A stretch of DNA of 64,000 nucleotides, from NCBI RefSeq assembly GCF_050948215.1, contig NC_135149.1, positions 12,009,001 to 12,073,000 of the forward strand, in the 5' to 3' direction. Positions within the stretch are counted from its first letter, which is position 1; every line of letters begins with the position of its first letter. Below are positions 11,627-24,111 of this stretch, piece by piece. The translations under genes were made by a program, and so were the position numbers. The notes under the pieces are model-generated. The model saw only the letters and a program-made list of their open reading frames with translations. It ran no database searches and had not been told where the DNA came from. The DNA comes from Halictus rubicundus. Its lineage: Eukaryota; Arthropoda; Insecta; Hymenoptera; Halictidae.

Positions 11627-12426
11627 GAAGCTCGTGTTTTGCTCGTCTGCCCAAACCATGGATTAATTATGATTTCTCCAGCCACCCAAGAAAACGTTCT
11701 CCTTTAATTTAACCACGAACAATTCATTTCTATCACTTATATTCAGCAATTTTTATTTGCAGTTTTCGAAACCCAATGTGTTCCCACAGTCTCAATCTAA
11801 AATAGATGCTAGGACCCTGAACAGCTACATCCACGTTTGTTACCACACCACGTTTTATCAGACTTCCTGGACCATTTACAATAAGATCTAGATGTTACCA
11901 CGTATCGTGACTTGTTAAGCGGTTTGCTGGACAAAGTATCTGTGAGGAGTTGCTAGTCAGGCATTGCTAGCAGTACAGAGATTAAATTAAATTAAAAATG
12001 GATCCTGAACCGAACCTCATTACCAGCTCGACGATAATCGCGAGAAATAGCAACGAGGCGCGATAATAAATGTAGACGTAGCTTACTTAGATCCTTTTCA
12101 CGATCGAGAAATGAACGTTGGCCAATTACTGGAAAATATAATGCTGATTCTATTACTTCGTCGTCATTCTTTTGGTTATACAAGCTTAACGGCACTCGAT
12201 AAAACACACATAACTAGCACGTCGAAGTAGAAAGTCGGCATTGCACCAGTCGAAAGTGGTCAAAGAAGCGTCATTTGTCGAAGCAGGACAAAGTGAAGAG
12301 GCTCTCGCTCACGACGACCAAACGTTCCGACCCTTTACTGTTTCTTTATTTTGCCGTTCGCCTAACTCCCGCGGATATCAGGAGAGCACGGTCCCTCATC
12401 ATTCTTTTGTTTATCTTCTTTTTCAG
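11627..12426 (+). other. Intron before the Z1 exon
   Basis: AT-rich unique DNA without coding signals or repeats. It ends in a textbook acceptor: CATTCTTTTGTTTATCTTC, then TTTTTCAG at 12419-12426. Confidence 0.6.
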
Positions 12427-13412
12427 TCGCCCGGCGCGGTTTGGACATGACGCGGGTCCGCGCGACCGACCCACGGCCCTGCCCGAAATGCGGGAAGATC
12501 TATCGATCGGCGCACACGTTGCGCACCCACCTGGAGGACAAGCACACGATCTGTCCGGGATATCGTTGCGTGTTGTGCGGCACGGTGGCGAAGTCGCGGA
12601 ACTCGTTGCACTCGCACATGTCTCGACAGCATCGCGGGATCAGCACCAAGGACCTGCCGGTTTTGCCGATGCCGAGCCCGTTCGATCCCGAGCTGGCGTC
12701 TCGTCTGCTGGCCAAGGCAGGCGTCAAGGTGAGTCCCGCCGAGCTGAGGGCCCGAGCGAGTCCCACGGGGCCCAGGAGAGGGGACATGAGGCTCGAGATC
12801 CCTCGAGGAGCCCCGTCGGAAGCAGGCAGCAGCATCTGCGGCGGGGACGATCCCGAGGACCTGACGTTGCCTCTGAGCCTAAGGTACGGCTCCCCGACGC
12901 CTAACAACAACACTGTGATCACCAAAGTCAGCGGCAGCAACAGCAGCGGCAGCACCAAGAACTCCACAGCGACGGCAATAGCAGCCAAGTCGATGGACAC
13001 CATGCACGGCAGCCGGGAGCCTAACACGGCGCCGCTTCATCCTCCTGGACACCTTCATCCGAGCCACCATAACACCAGCGCGACGGGATCAGCGATCTTG
13101 GACACCTACCTGCAGTTCATCGCTGAGAATTCGAGCCTGGCGACGATGGGGCTCAGCCCGGAGCATGCCGCAGCAGTCGCGGCCGCTCATGCTGCCAAGA
13201 TGGCGCATATGAACGCTATGGACAAGTTAGGAGGTCGCGGGATCGAGGATTATCATATGATCGGCAGAGACGAAGGCAGAGGGCTCGGCGTCGTGCACGA
13301 GGATCGACACGATGCTCTCCAGGACAGGCTCATGGACGAAGGCGAGTCGTCTGGCGGCGAAGAAGACGACTTCAGCGAGAACGAGGAGCCGGAGATCGTG
13401 AAGGCTGAATAA
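12427..13412 (+). CDS. br: broad Z1 zinc-finger terminal exon
   Basis: This is the Broad-Complex Z1 exon: two bases complete a split codon, then 327 residues run to TAA at 13410-13412. Fingers are C18-x2-C21-x12-H34-x4-H39 (CPKCGKIYRSAHTLRTH) and C47-x2-C50-x12-H63-x4-H68 (CVLCGTVAKSRNSLHSH). Directly after come the hallmark tail phrases RGISTKDLPVLPMPSPFDPE and LASRLLAKAGVKVSPAELRA, then DDPEDLTLPL, SAILDTYLQFIAENS, an Ala/Met-rich helix-like segment (AAAVAAAHAAKMAHMNAM) and an acidic end (GEEDDFSENEEPEIVKAE). I recall this order from Drosophila Broad Z1. Z1 supplies the reduced-bristles-on-palpus (rbp) function of the ecdysone response at metamorphosis. The strong acceptor suggests it is the default last exon. 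Upstream fingers at 5.2 and 8.5 kb are its alternatives. Confidence 0.93.
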
Positions 13413-13502
13413 GACCTGTTCGCGACCCGATTAGGAAGTGGAGGCACCTGTCCGGGCCTGAGTGGACCTCGCAGGGCCTCGTTCACAGTTTAAATCCATC
13501 CA

Positions 13503-13510
13503 CTACCTCA
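13503..13510 (+). promoter_or_regulatory. let-7 family microRNA seed match (8-mer)
   Basis: CTACCTCA, the perfect 8-mer target for the let-7 seed, lies 91 bases after the Z1 stop codon. Proximity to the stop and a second copy 303 bases on favour function. Pairing outside the seed was not computed. Confidence 0.55.
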
Positions 13511-13689
13511 GTAGAGACTCCTGTTTTCTTTTGTTGCGAGAGATACAGTTTTCCAAAGAAGAAAGAAGAAGAAGACGATGACAAGGACCACACGAAGCTC
13601 GCCGATTTCTCGGTTGGTTTTGCGATCGACGAGTCCCTACTTTCGTTGTGCGGGCGACTAGAGCTTCGTTGGCCACGTCGGACCTTGTA

Positions 13690-13693
13690 TACA

Positions 13694-13736
<43 letters not shown>

Positions 13737-13763
13737 GCACACACACCAACACACACACACACA
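13690..13763. repeat. (CA)n microsatellite
   Basis: CA dinucleotide run with minor GC and CAA interruptions, inside the presumed Z1 3' UTR. In RNA, long CA runs are ligands for hnRNP-L-like proteins. Confidence 0.95.
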
Positions 13764-13805
13764 TATACTTTTTAACCCTTACCCCGTTTCATAAATTCCA
13801 TCTGT

Positions 13806-13813
13806 CTACCTCA
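13806..13813 (+). promoter_or_regulatory. Second let-7 family seed match (8-mer)
   Basis: CTACCTCA again, in the context TCTGTCTACCTCAGTGAACA. Two such 8-mers in 311 bases is far above the roughly one per 65 kb expected for one strand of random DNA. Confidence 0.55.
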
Positions 13814-16800
13814 GTGAACACGATAAACGATAAGTGATAGGACAGACCAAGACGAATCTCATGGACGAAGAAGAAGAATAAGAAGAAGAAGAAGAAAAAA
13901 ATGAAGACGACGACGACGAGGACAGAGAGGTTGCGCATCCGCTGGACGAACGATTGTTCCCGTGGTTCTTTCATGGTGTTTGAGGATTAATCTTGAAGAG
14001 CACCAGGGAACGTTGGGAAGCCAGGTGACGCCCAAGGCAACTGTTTGATTCTTTTTATTTTCTAAAGGTTTAAAGAACGGTGCCCGTCGCGGACACGCGA
14101 CGCCCCGAGAAGATATTATTATTATTATTATATTATATTATTATTATTATTATATATGAATGTTGAGGAAGAAAATATATTGTCTAGATTTATAGAGAAG
14201 TTAGTGTACCACGAGAGACGTACGCGCAGGCGGACAGGACGTGTCGCGTACGCACGCATTAACGAGTAGAGAGGATACATATAGCGTTTTAGGGTAGCGT
14301 GCCCCTTCGTGTTTGTTCGTTTGATTCTTCTAGAAGACGCGTGCATCGAGACGACACCACACCACGTACCATTATACTATTACATTCTCGAGGGACACAC
14401 AGAGACACACACACAGACACGATTATGCGAAACTAGTTTCGACACGCGTGGAATCGCGTGCGCGAAGGTCTCGACGATTAAGGGTTGCACGTGATTAGTA
14501 ATCGTCCCTTATTACGATTGTTAATTGTCTCGTTTTATCGTAGGGATAGAAGATGTAGTCTGAACAGAGATAATAGTGTTCAGCAACGAAGAGGTTCTCT
14601 TCGAGAAGTTCGGCGAGCGATCAATTATTTTATGCAAAATAACAGTAACATAAGTGGCCGGATAACCACATGTGCGATGGAAACGATGAATATTGTCGAT
14701 ACAAGCAGCGAGAAATCGATTTTTTTTTAATATGACGCTCGAAAGTGCTCGCTTATCAGGCGTTGAAGTCTCCAACGCATCGATCATACTACTCATTCAT
14801 TTCATTTCTCGCTCTAGAAATTTTGTTTCGACATCAAAATTGCCAAGAAAACTAATTGATTCCCTTCAGATATTACTACGAATAATATCTTTTTTTTTTT
14901 TAACTGTACAAATTTTTGTTTTACATTATAATTTAAGAGCCGATGGACTGGCGAATTGATCACTTGAGATGGAACACGTGTCTCTGACGTGACTACTGTC
15001 TTTCTGAAAGTAAATTACATGTTTTCTAGTTGTAGTCGAAACAATTATGATTATTTAATCCATCGTGTAGGATAGAATTTTATCACTCTCAACTTGACAG
15101 TCATGAAAATGTGTTTGATCTCTAATGAAATTTATACTTTAACCAATACTGATTTGCCTGGACACATACCTAGCCTATTTAATTTGTGTTTAGTCCATGT
15201 TAACATTGTCGAGCGAAGATTGATTATCAAAAGCAAATCGTTGTTCAACCATCGTTCAGGTGGAGGAATGACTGAGTGCACAGTAGGATCAAGCGAATTT
15301 CTTGAAGGGAGTCTTAACTGTTGCTCGCACCGGTGCTTGATCGGCCCGGAGATCGAGAAATCTGATCACGATTGGCTCCCGGAGCCTTCATCGATCCGAA
15401 GCGATGGCTGACGGTCCGATATCGTTCCTCTCGTCATCTCACGCTCCTCCTTTTTCGTTCTTCAGCTCGAAGCTCTCGATTGATCGAGCTCGAATTGTCC
15501 CAGGGCTTGCCATGACGTTCTAGTACTTAAGTTTATCGACATCGACGTATCACCATCGCCCCTCGAGACCCTTCAACCACGGAATTACGCATTAGACGAT
15601 TAGTTGCTCGTGTATTTTGACATTCGAACAACCCAAACTGGAGATCTTCGAAACGATTTGAAAAAATCGATGATCCGCAACTGGGGGAGAACAGACGGAG
15701 AACGCGACGAGCAGCTTTAGGTTGTCGTTTCTCTCGATCCTGAACATCCAGCGATCATCAAAGTTGTCATTGGCTTGAGTCAACGATCTCTGAATTTATT
15801 TATAAATTGTCTGCTCTTTGTAATTTCCTTTGCTCCTCTGTATTTTTTTCTGGTAGAAAGTCGAGAGCGTGGTTGGTCTTGCCACGAACGCATGTCGATC
15901 GAGATTGTAGATCTCGATCCTCTCGATCCTAGCCCGAAGGGTGTGTCTTCGAAACACGGTTCCTACTAATGATACATACACGAGCTACTTTGATTTCCGC
16001 GGAATACCTTCGTAGCCTATACACGTATACAAATCGATATGTATATATATATACACACACACATACGGAGAATACATATATATATTATGAACACGTTAGT
16101 TACGCCTAGTGACGAGGAAAGGAACAGGTTCTTAGCAATACCATAGCGGTTCATCGAAAGGGACTCGTCTGTTTCGTTCTTTCCTCTGTTTTCTTCCTTT
16201 TGACCCTTTTTGGCGAAGAAAAATGTTCGTTTTTGTGTGCGTGATGGCAGCGTGACAACGAGCGAATGCGTAGACAATGGGAGAAAGTTGATGAAACGTT
16301 TGCGGTTGGCGACTTAAAAAAAAAAAAAGCTACGAGTTTCAGGTTTTAGATTTATCGCCTAGAGTAAGTAGGACTCTACACAATACTCGAAGTATACTAA
16401 CAGGCCCCCTACCCCCTCGAAACTAGACAGTAAGAGCATTTTATCGAGCGAAGTCTCGGCGACTCTGTCGAGCGAACTCCATATCGCGTGCACGCGACGA
16501 GAGATACGTCCAAACGAATAGAAAAAAAAAAGAAAAGATACGGAGTAAAATCGTAGATCACGAGAGACATGTTAGAGTCCGAGAAATCAAAAATGGCCGA
16601 GCGTGGATCCCGCAGTCGGGGAGTTTTAGCGACGACTCACCCCCTCCGCGTAGTTTTTTTCGGAAAATGGATACATTGGGTGGCGTTAGGTTTTAGCAAA
16701 TCGACAGTTCTTCACGAGACAATAAATAGCAGAGAGAGAGAGAGAGCCAGTTAGGGTTGTTCCGGGACGCGTGTGCACATTGGTCAGGTACCGGCGGGGG

Positions 16801-18091
16801 TGGGTTCCGGTTTTTTAAACTTTATATATTGTACATATACGAAGGCACTGTATACGATCGGAACACTTGTATACGAGACGCGCGACGATCAGGATCGTTT
16901 GTATCGGAGATTCGAGTTCGTTCGCGCGCGAGTTTTTTAAAATGCTTGTTGATCTCTCGCGGACGGATCCACGGCTCGGCGGTGATCTAGCTTCGCGAAT
17001 GTTCGATCGAGACGCGAGTCCAGGTCTAATCGGTACAAAGGAACCACTTCTTGCCTTGAAGCTCTCTATACGTTTTATCAGACGCGGTTACGTCCGGAAA
17101 ACACGAAGAAGATTTAGGGGAAATCTAACGGAGGAACAGTGAACAAAAATCAGACACGAACACACGAACACACGACAACACACACACACACACGGAGTAC
17201 AAATTGATCCGCGATGTTGTTCACCGACGAGGAGAATCTGAAAAGGGAAAGCGAAGAGAAAAAGAGAAACACTTCCGGAGGGAAGCTGGATAGAACGGGA
17301 AAATCGGGGGAAACAAAACACGATTTTCGAACCGTGTCCGAACAATCGTTTGTTCTTGTGCCATTTCGTGTGATCGGTTGCTGACCACTGTCCCCGCAAG
17401 CTTTTCCTTCCGTTTCTGTTTTCTCTGTCTCGAGTTTCTTATTTCGAATGGAAAGCAGAGTGCACAGGAACTGTCTGCCCCCACGTTGAAAAACCCCCAT
17501 GACGATCGTGTTGAAACTCGACGAGTTGTAAATCCCGTCGATCTGACTTTCTTCTTTTTCTTCTTCTTCTTCATCATCATCTTCTTATGACGTTTTTTTT
17601 TGTTTCGTGTTCTTTTCCGAAACTACAAATAGGAGCGACAGTCGATTGTCGCGTGATACGATTGACATACACGTTGTATACACACACGCTCACATTGGAG
17701 AAAATGGTTCTAGACACACAACACTGGTTCTACAGACTCGTCGAAGATGGAGACACACACACACGTACACAGGTTAAGAGAGCTATAGTTTTTTTTCGGG
17801 AGATGGCCGGGTCGCAGAACCACTGAATATTCGTCCTCTCCTCGAAGCCCTTTACTCCCCTAACCTCAGATCATAGTTTTCTACGACAGTATTTATAACA
17901 TAGCTATTATATATATATATGTATGTATACAGACAGAAGCATATATATGTATATACCGATTGTACATATATACATGTAAAGTATTTTTACACGACCTCCC
18001 CCCCAGCGACTGCGACCCCGCCAACCCCCGCAGGGTCTATCCCCAGATTAAAGTAATAGTCCGTTGAACATAGTTCGCAATAGTCACTTGG

Positions 18092-18097
18092 AATAAA
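18092..18097 (+). terminator. Candidate polyadenylation signal of Z1 isoform (proximal)
   Basis: AATAAA in GGAATAAATACC, followed at about 25-30 bases by GCAATAGTTGTTAGAG, a modest GU-containing element. A second candidate lies at 24106. Confidence 0.35.
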
Positions 18098-21000
18098 TAC
18101 CACCAACTACAGTATTGCAATAGTTGTTAGAGAGACGATCGTGCGAGGAAACGGCGGCCGCGGCGATCCCGGCGCGAAAATCGCGATCCATCGATCCTCG
18201 AAACTCTAGACATTCTCGGACATGCTTGGTCATCTGAATTTTTGTCATAATTTTTGGTTTCTCGTTGATCCAAATTTTTAAAGACTTTTCTCGGTTGCAA
18301 TTGTGTTCTGTTGCAGTTCATATTATTGTTTAGAATTATATTTTTTTAACTACTTTGTCCGTATAGAAGGGATTTCGTGTCCCTCGTTGAACTGGAGGTG
18401 GAACTGCTAAGAAACCTTAGCGACGATTATGTTAATTCCTTAGAAACGTTTTCACGAAAGATCACCAATTTTTTTTACGTCCATTCATTCGGTTATCTTT
18501 CATCTATATTTTAGTTTCATGCGTATCGCTTGTTCATAAGTATTGACTCCTCCATTGAACGGTGCTTGAATTTTTCTATATTCGGTTCTACATTCTTGTA
18601 TAGAATATAAATTTTTCTTTGTTCTATCATCTTCCTTATAAATAGATTGCAGATTTTTGTGCCGAGTAAAAATGTTCTACATCAGTAGTCGAGTACAGGA
18701 TACATTTAAAATAGAAGTGTCTGTCTTCCATTAAACAATGATTCGTTCTCAACTTTTGTCAAACAGCCTTTCATTAAAAGTACCATATTTTCCTTCGCAT
18801 TCGAATTTATCTTGCCGGTACGTGATCTTGGTTCATGGAAAAAAGAAATATATTTGATCCATCAAAAAAAAAAAAAAAAAAAAGAAAAAATCATTCATCT
18901 TTTATCTGTTAGAAAAGACTGTTTCTTCCAATTAAAATGGATAACCATCAATCGTATTCCAGCGTACGAGTCAAAAAGAATTTTCAGAAGTATCGTAGGG
19001 GGATTAGAAAAATTCGAGAGAGAAAAATGTCCAGAGTGTTCGGGATCGAAAGGTATCAAAACCGTCGAAAGTAGTCGACTCCTCGGGGAAACGATGGAGC
19101 GGATAACGCATAGCAGAGCGCTCTCGGCAAGGAACGCAGCGTTCAGTGCCGACAATAATAAACGGGTGTGCCCCTCAGGCTCGTAAAGGCCCGAACCGTG
19201 GCGAGCACGGTTTACGGTGATTATAAAAGCGGATTAACGACGCCGTAAACGCGGTAAGCCTTTCACGAATTGTCTGCGAGGAGACCCGGGCACGGCGTCG
19301 TCGCTATATCGTGTTCCCTCTTTCTCTCTGTTTTTCCTTTCTCCATCTCTGTCTTTCTCTCCGTGTCCTTGGGGAGAATGCAAATCAGCACCCCGGTTCG
19401 AGGGGGTGAATAGTCTCGACTTCGCTACGCCGCGGAAATAAAAAAGAAAACGAAAGAACGGACCTGGTGAGATTCTCCCCGAGGAAAACGAAGAAACTGA
19501 ATGCTGTCGTGGTACCCGCGAAAAAGACTGCCCCTCGAAGGATCTCTCACGATGAAACTCCCTGTAGAAAACAGCAGAGACGCTCTGCGATGCGTTATCC
19601 TTGAACCAGGACACTCGACCGCTAAAACACTTTCGTCGTCCCGTTTATGGCTGCAGCTCCGTTTATCTGAAGTTTTGCGGCGATCTTGATAAACTGGCAC
19701 GTCTACGGGCTGGCTGGCCAGCCTCGAACTCCTTGCATTTTTATGGAATATAAATTCCGTGGTCCTAAATCCGTAGCTTTTGCTATTTTATTCGCGAATT
19801 ATCTGTTGTCATTGTCTACTGTTATTTGGTTTCAATCTTGACACAGATTAACACGTTCACTGCCGACATTCGTCCAAAAATGTTCCGTCGAAAGCAACGC
19901 AGCTCTTCTGAGAAATTATGAATTCTGTGAATATTGTATCGAGTAAAATATGAAATAAAATAAAATATTTATTATAAAATTTTACTATGCTTAAGTAAAC
20001 TGCTGGATTGTGACGTGACGGCGGTGGGGAACGTGTCAATAGGAAATTAAGGAAATTCATTTACTTTTTTTTCAGTAGATTCAGTTTTGATTGTAATGAC
20101 GAAGGGAACGATTGGGTGTTTCAATTCGACTGAGCCAGCCTGTAGTCCGGGCGATTTTTCGCCTAACAGAGTTACCAGTTGGCAGTTGTTCCGCCAATCG
20201 AGGCTCGCCCGGAAGTTTCGTTAATTGAGCCCGAGCAGGACGATTTCGTTTTAAATGGAGTTTCGAGACGGGAATACGCGAGCGGATCGCCGCCGATAGC
20301 AGCGAGCTGGCATTCTCGGGTCGCCGGTGACCAGACACGATTTAATAACGCATTATGTAAATGTAATAACAAACTCAGGAAATCTGAAGCAGCCAGGCCG
20401 TGATACTATACTTATAGAAACTACTACCGCTACTATTTACTACGACAGGTGTGATTCTTGCGTTATATACCGGGCGCATCGACGTCTGATTCTGTTTTGT
20501 TTCGTTTGTTTGTTTGTTTCTTGTTTGTTACGAGATTTTACACTGCATTGTGGCGAGGCGTGTGCACACCGTGGCCGCGACCGGTTCCCCCCGTGAGACT
20601 TGTTACAGGTTTCCTTCATTTTATAACAAGAACTATAATCATTTTAGAAATTCATATTGGGGCGCGGTTCAAATTCCTTGACGTGCAGATCGAATCATAC
20701 TGTATCAAGAAAGTGCGATGCACCGTTAGCATAGTCGCAATAGGACAAATATTTAGAGGCGAGGTAACCGGGACCGTAAGTTGCAGCCTCTGCTACCCTG
20801 ATTTTATATTTCTCGGTGATTGTTTATCGGAGCTGTTCAATTATTTTTAACAGAAATTCTTTATAGTTCAGAATGATGAATAAACAATTTTAATTCGATC
20901 AGTCGCGTATTTTTAGAACGAATTGTTCGAACATCTGTAACAAGTCGCACGCGACCCGCCGCGGCCGTAGATACAAAACGGGGATAAAAAGAGAAATAAT

Positions 21001-21539
21001 TGTGAAAAATCACCACAGCTACCTCCATGTTATTAAATATCAGTCTTCTTCTCGCGCTATACTCACGCTCATATTACCTAAAGCATATGTTATTTTACGA
21101 TGTTCGGCCGCGCGATCGGCCCAAAACCACGTCTCTGTAGCGGGATATATATTATATATAATTATGTATACACAATATTTACACATAGTCAGAGCGCGAG
21201 GTAATATAGCTTCCACGGATTATAGGTATAAGAGTCTGCCTCCTTGCGCGGAACGGACGAGCTGGCGCGGAACACAATAAAATAAAAAGGTGCGGAAGAT
21301 GAAAGGAAGAAGGACGACCGTGCGATGAAAAACAATCGATGGCGTCCGGAGGTGGAGCCGAAACTCTTTGTCTTCGACCGATTTCTCAAAAATTCATTAT
21401 ACCGCTCGAAATTCGCGCACAGACCACCAACGTAACGCGCCTGAAAAAGAAGATCGAACTCCAAATCAATTTTCCTGAAACCCACGAACTTCAAAATCAA
21501 GCCTTTCGACTCAAAAAGGCGTTCTTCGGCCAATTTTTC

Positions 21540-22075
21540 ACTCCAGCAAAATTTATTTCACCAACCTCTCGGTCAGCCAAGTGTTCAATTCAGATAAATA
21601 ATTTTCAATCAAGTTTTTAACCTTGTAAAAATGTATCATGGAATCACAATATAAATACTAAACCAGAACAATGCTTTTCAGAATATTTTTTAAGTTCCAC
21701 CAAATTTATTGAACCTTTGGGTTAGTGAAGTGTTTAATTCGGATAAATGCTTTGCACTCAGTTTTTAATCTTGGCAAAATTTATCATGGTATTATAATAT
21801 ACAAACAATTATTAAACCTTTGACCTCGGACAAATTAAACATGGAACCATAATATAAGTAATATAAACGTGGAAATCAAACTCTAGTTCAGGGAAGTGTT
21901 TGGATTCGTAACGATACTTCCCAGCAAATTTTTAGAGTCAGCAAATATCCACGATGGAACTATACTGTGAATAGTATAAAGTGAAGCCCTCAAATCATTC
22001 TCTGGTTCAGGGAAGCGTTTGGATTCGTAAGGATGCTTTTCAGCAAAATCCATGATGGAACTGTATAAGGTGTAC
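21540..22075. repeat. Diverged tandem repeat cluster
   Basis: Recurring phrases such as AAGTGTTTAATTCGGATAA, GCAAAATTTATCATGG and GGGAAGCGTTTGGATTCGTA appear several times at uneven spacing of roughly 90-130 bases. The units are too diverged for a firm period. No coding potential. Confidence 0.5.
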
Positions 22076-22157
22076 GAAACCACCATAGTTGTGTCAAATT
22101 TCGAGCAGGCCAGGTCGAAGAGGGTTGGCTCGACTTCCCGGACAGAATACAATGGAG

Positions 22158-22165
22158 CTACCTCA
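22158..22165 (+). promoter_or_regulatory. Distal let-7 seed match (8-mer)
   Basis: CTACCTCA in GGAGCTACCTCACTTAAA. Relevant only if the Z1 3' UTR extends past 22 kb. One isolated occurrence could be chance. Confidence 0.25.
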
Positions 22166-23402
22166 CTTAAACGATAGATGATTATTTATGTGGACGTGCG
22201 TACGTGTTCGCGTTGCATTTCCGTTCGTGGACAAAGCGTAAAACCCGATTCACTGCCAAGAGCGCGCCAAGCTCGGCCGTTCCGCGATCGACAGTGCTGA
22301 ATTCCAAAATCACAATGCAATACGTTGTACTTACAGTCGTTTTTACGCGTTGACTCGTCGATATTGTATACCGGTTAGTGATTTTACTGCTGCATCGAGA
22401 GCGAGAGGAAGGGCGAGAACGTGTTGTGTGCGAGGAAAAAAAGAAAATAGAAGGGAGACGATTATTCAAAAAAAAAAAAAGAGAGAATGCGTGTGTCCGG
22501 ATGTTTGCGATTTTAACACGTGCGTGTCTGTGTGCGCGAAAGAAAAATCGAGTTCGAATGGCCTCCTACAATATTACATATATATATATATATTACACAT
22601 ATATATATATTATTAGAAAGTGAGAAAAAAAAAGAGAAAAACTATAAAATATACCTATCCACGTGATATTTTACAGAGAACATAATCAGGGACGCGTCGT
22701 AAGCTTAGGCTCGTACGTATATATATATATATAATATTACATATATATTATATATAGAGAGTCTTTCTAGTGATAGAAACCATAACACCTAACTTATTTT
22801 GTAACTCACGTCGGATTAGAGGAACACAGTCGCGCGGCGAAACTGATGAGCGTGCAATCTCGACGTACGGCGCGGCTATTGCGACTAAATTGTGGGAATA
22901 ATTGTCTCACTCGTTTGAATTTGCCGCGGCGGTGGGAGACGCGGGAGATTCGAAAATGTCTCACTCGAAACATTGAAAAATTGTCTGTCTCGGAACCCGC
23001 GATCGTCGCCGATCTTTTCGTCGACTCGAAGACGATCCAACGGCTAATTCCCCTCGGAAGATCGCTCTCGATTTATGATTGATTCCGTTCGGGTGTATCA
23101 GCGCCATTTTCCCGTCGATTGCAATTTTGCGTGGTGGTTCGCGTTTTATTGATCCCAACGGACGAGAGCCGACCGAACGGAAACGGGAAACCGGCGCAAA
23201 CGAGGCGGAAAAACCGGGGGAAAAAAACTGGTCGGAAAGCGGGGGAAAATCCGTCACGGACGCGAAATTGCGATCTCAAATATTTTCGAAGCGACCGAAA
23301 TCATCGGGCCCGTCATCCGAGACACCGGCGCACCTCGTTCTTTGATTTTACAGCTAGAAACTTATCCGTTAAGGTGCTTCGAATATTGTTACGTTACGTT
23401 TA

Positions 23403-23445
<43 letters not shown>

Positions 23446-24105
23446 TTATTATCGTCAACTTAAGATTAATGTTATTATATTATCATTATCGTTTTCATTA
23501 AGGATTAGCTTCGCTAGACCGAACGTTGGAAGGATGAACGTCTGTCTCCTGGCAGGGAATCAGAGACGACACCCGTGCCCGTTTCTTTCTTTACTTCTTT
23601 CTTTCTTTCTTTCTTTTTGTTTCGTTTAGTCGCGCGAGTTTTGTATAAAAATTGTATCCCCGAGATCGAAGAAGAGGACTTTTTACGATAGACATTCTCT
23701 GTTTTGTTGTTCCCTCCACTTGCTCCACGCCAACGAGACAGAGGCAGACTTCGTGTCTTGCCGTGTACGTGAACGAGCCAGTATGTTTGACTTACCCCTA
23801 ATCCCCCCCCCCCCGCCCTCCCCTCTCATGTTTCCACGATTCTCACCGCTCTTTCTCGTTCCCGCCTTTTTATTTGTAAATATCATATAGTCTATTTATC
23901 TACTGTCCACCCCTCTCCCCTACATTCATCCTTTCTCCTTTCTCTCCTGCACTTTCTTCCGACCTTTCCTCGCAATCCTCGACCCATCCTCATTTTCCCT
24001 ATCCTCGCACGTACTACGTTACTACTTATGTTCTTTACGGTTTTTTCTTCTTTTTTTTTTTGCCATTCTTAGCATGTAAGCCATCCAACTTGCCAATACG
24101 ATTAC

Positions 24106-24111
24106 AATAAA
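24106..24111 (+). terminator. Candidate distal polyadenylation signal
   Basis: AATAAA in TTACAATAAATATG, followed at about 25 bases by CCGTGTGATTCGTTTCGTT, a GU-rich stretch. The layout is that of a typical transcript end on the + strand, and the nearest upstream + strand gene is broad. Confidence 0.35.

Larger units (their letters stand above)
13413..18112 (+). other. Presumed 3' UTR of the Z1 isoform
   Basis: No coding frame. Features include two let-7 seed matches (13503, 13806), a CA repeat (13690-13763), GAA/GAC codon-like repeats (13868-13922), ATT repeats (about 14115-14155) and TA-rich clusters. Pumilio-like TGTAnATA elements lie at 16040-16047, 16830-16837, 17949-17956 and 17961-17968. 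AATAAA at 18092-18097 is a candidate end. Length near 4.7 kb is long but usual for regulatory transcription factors. Confidence 0.5.
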
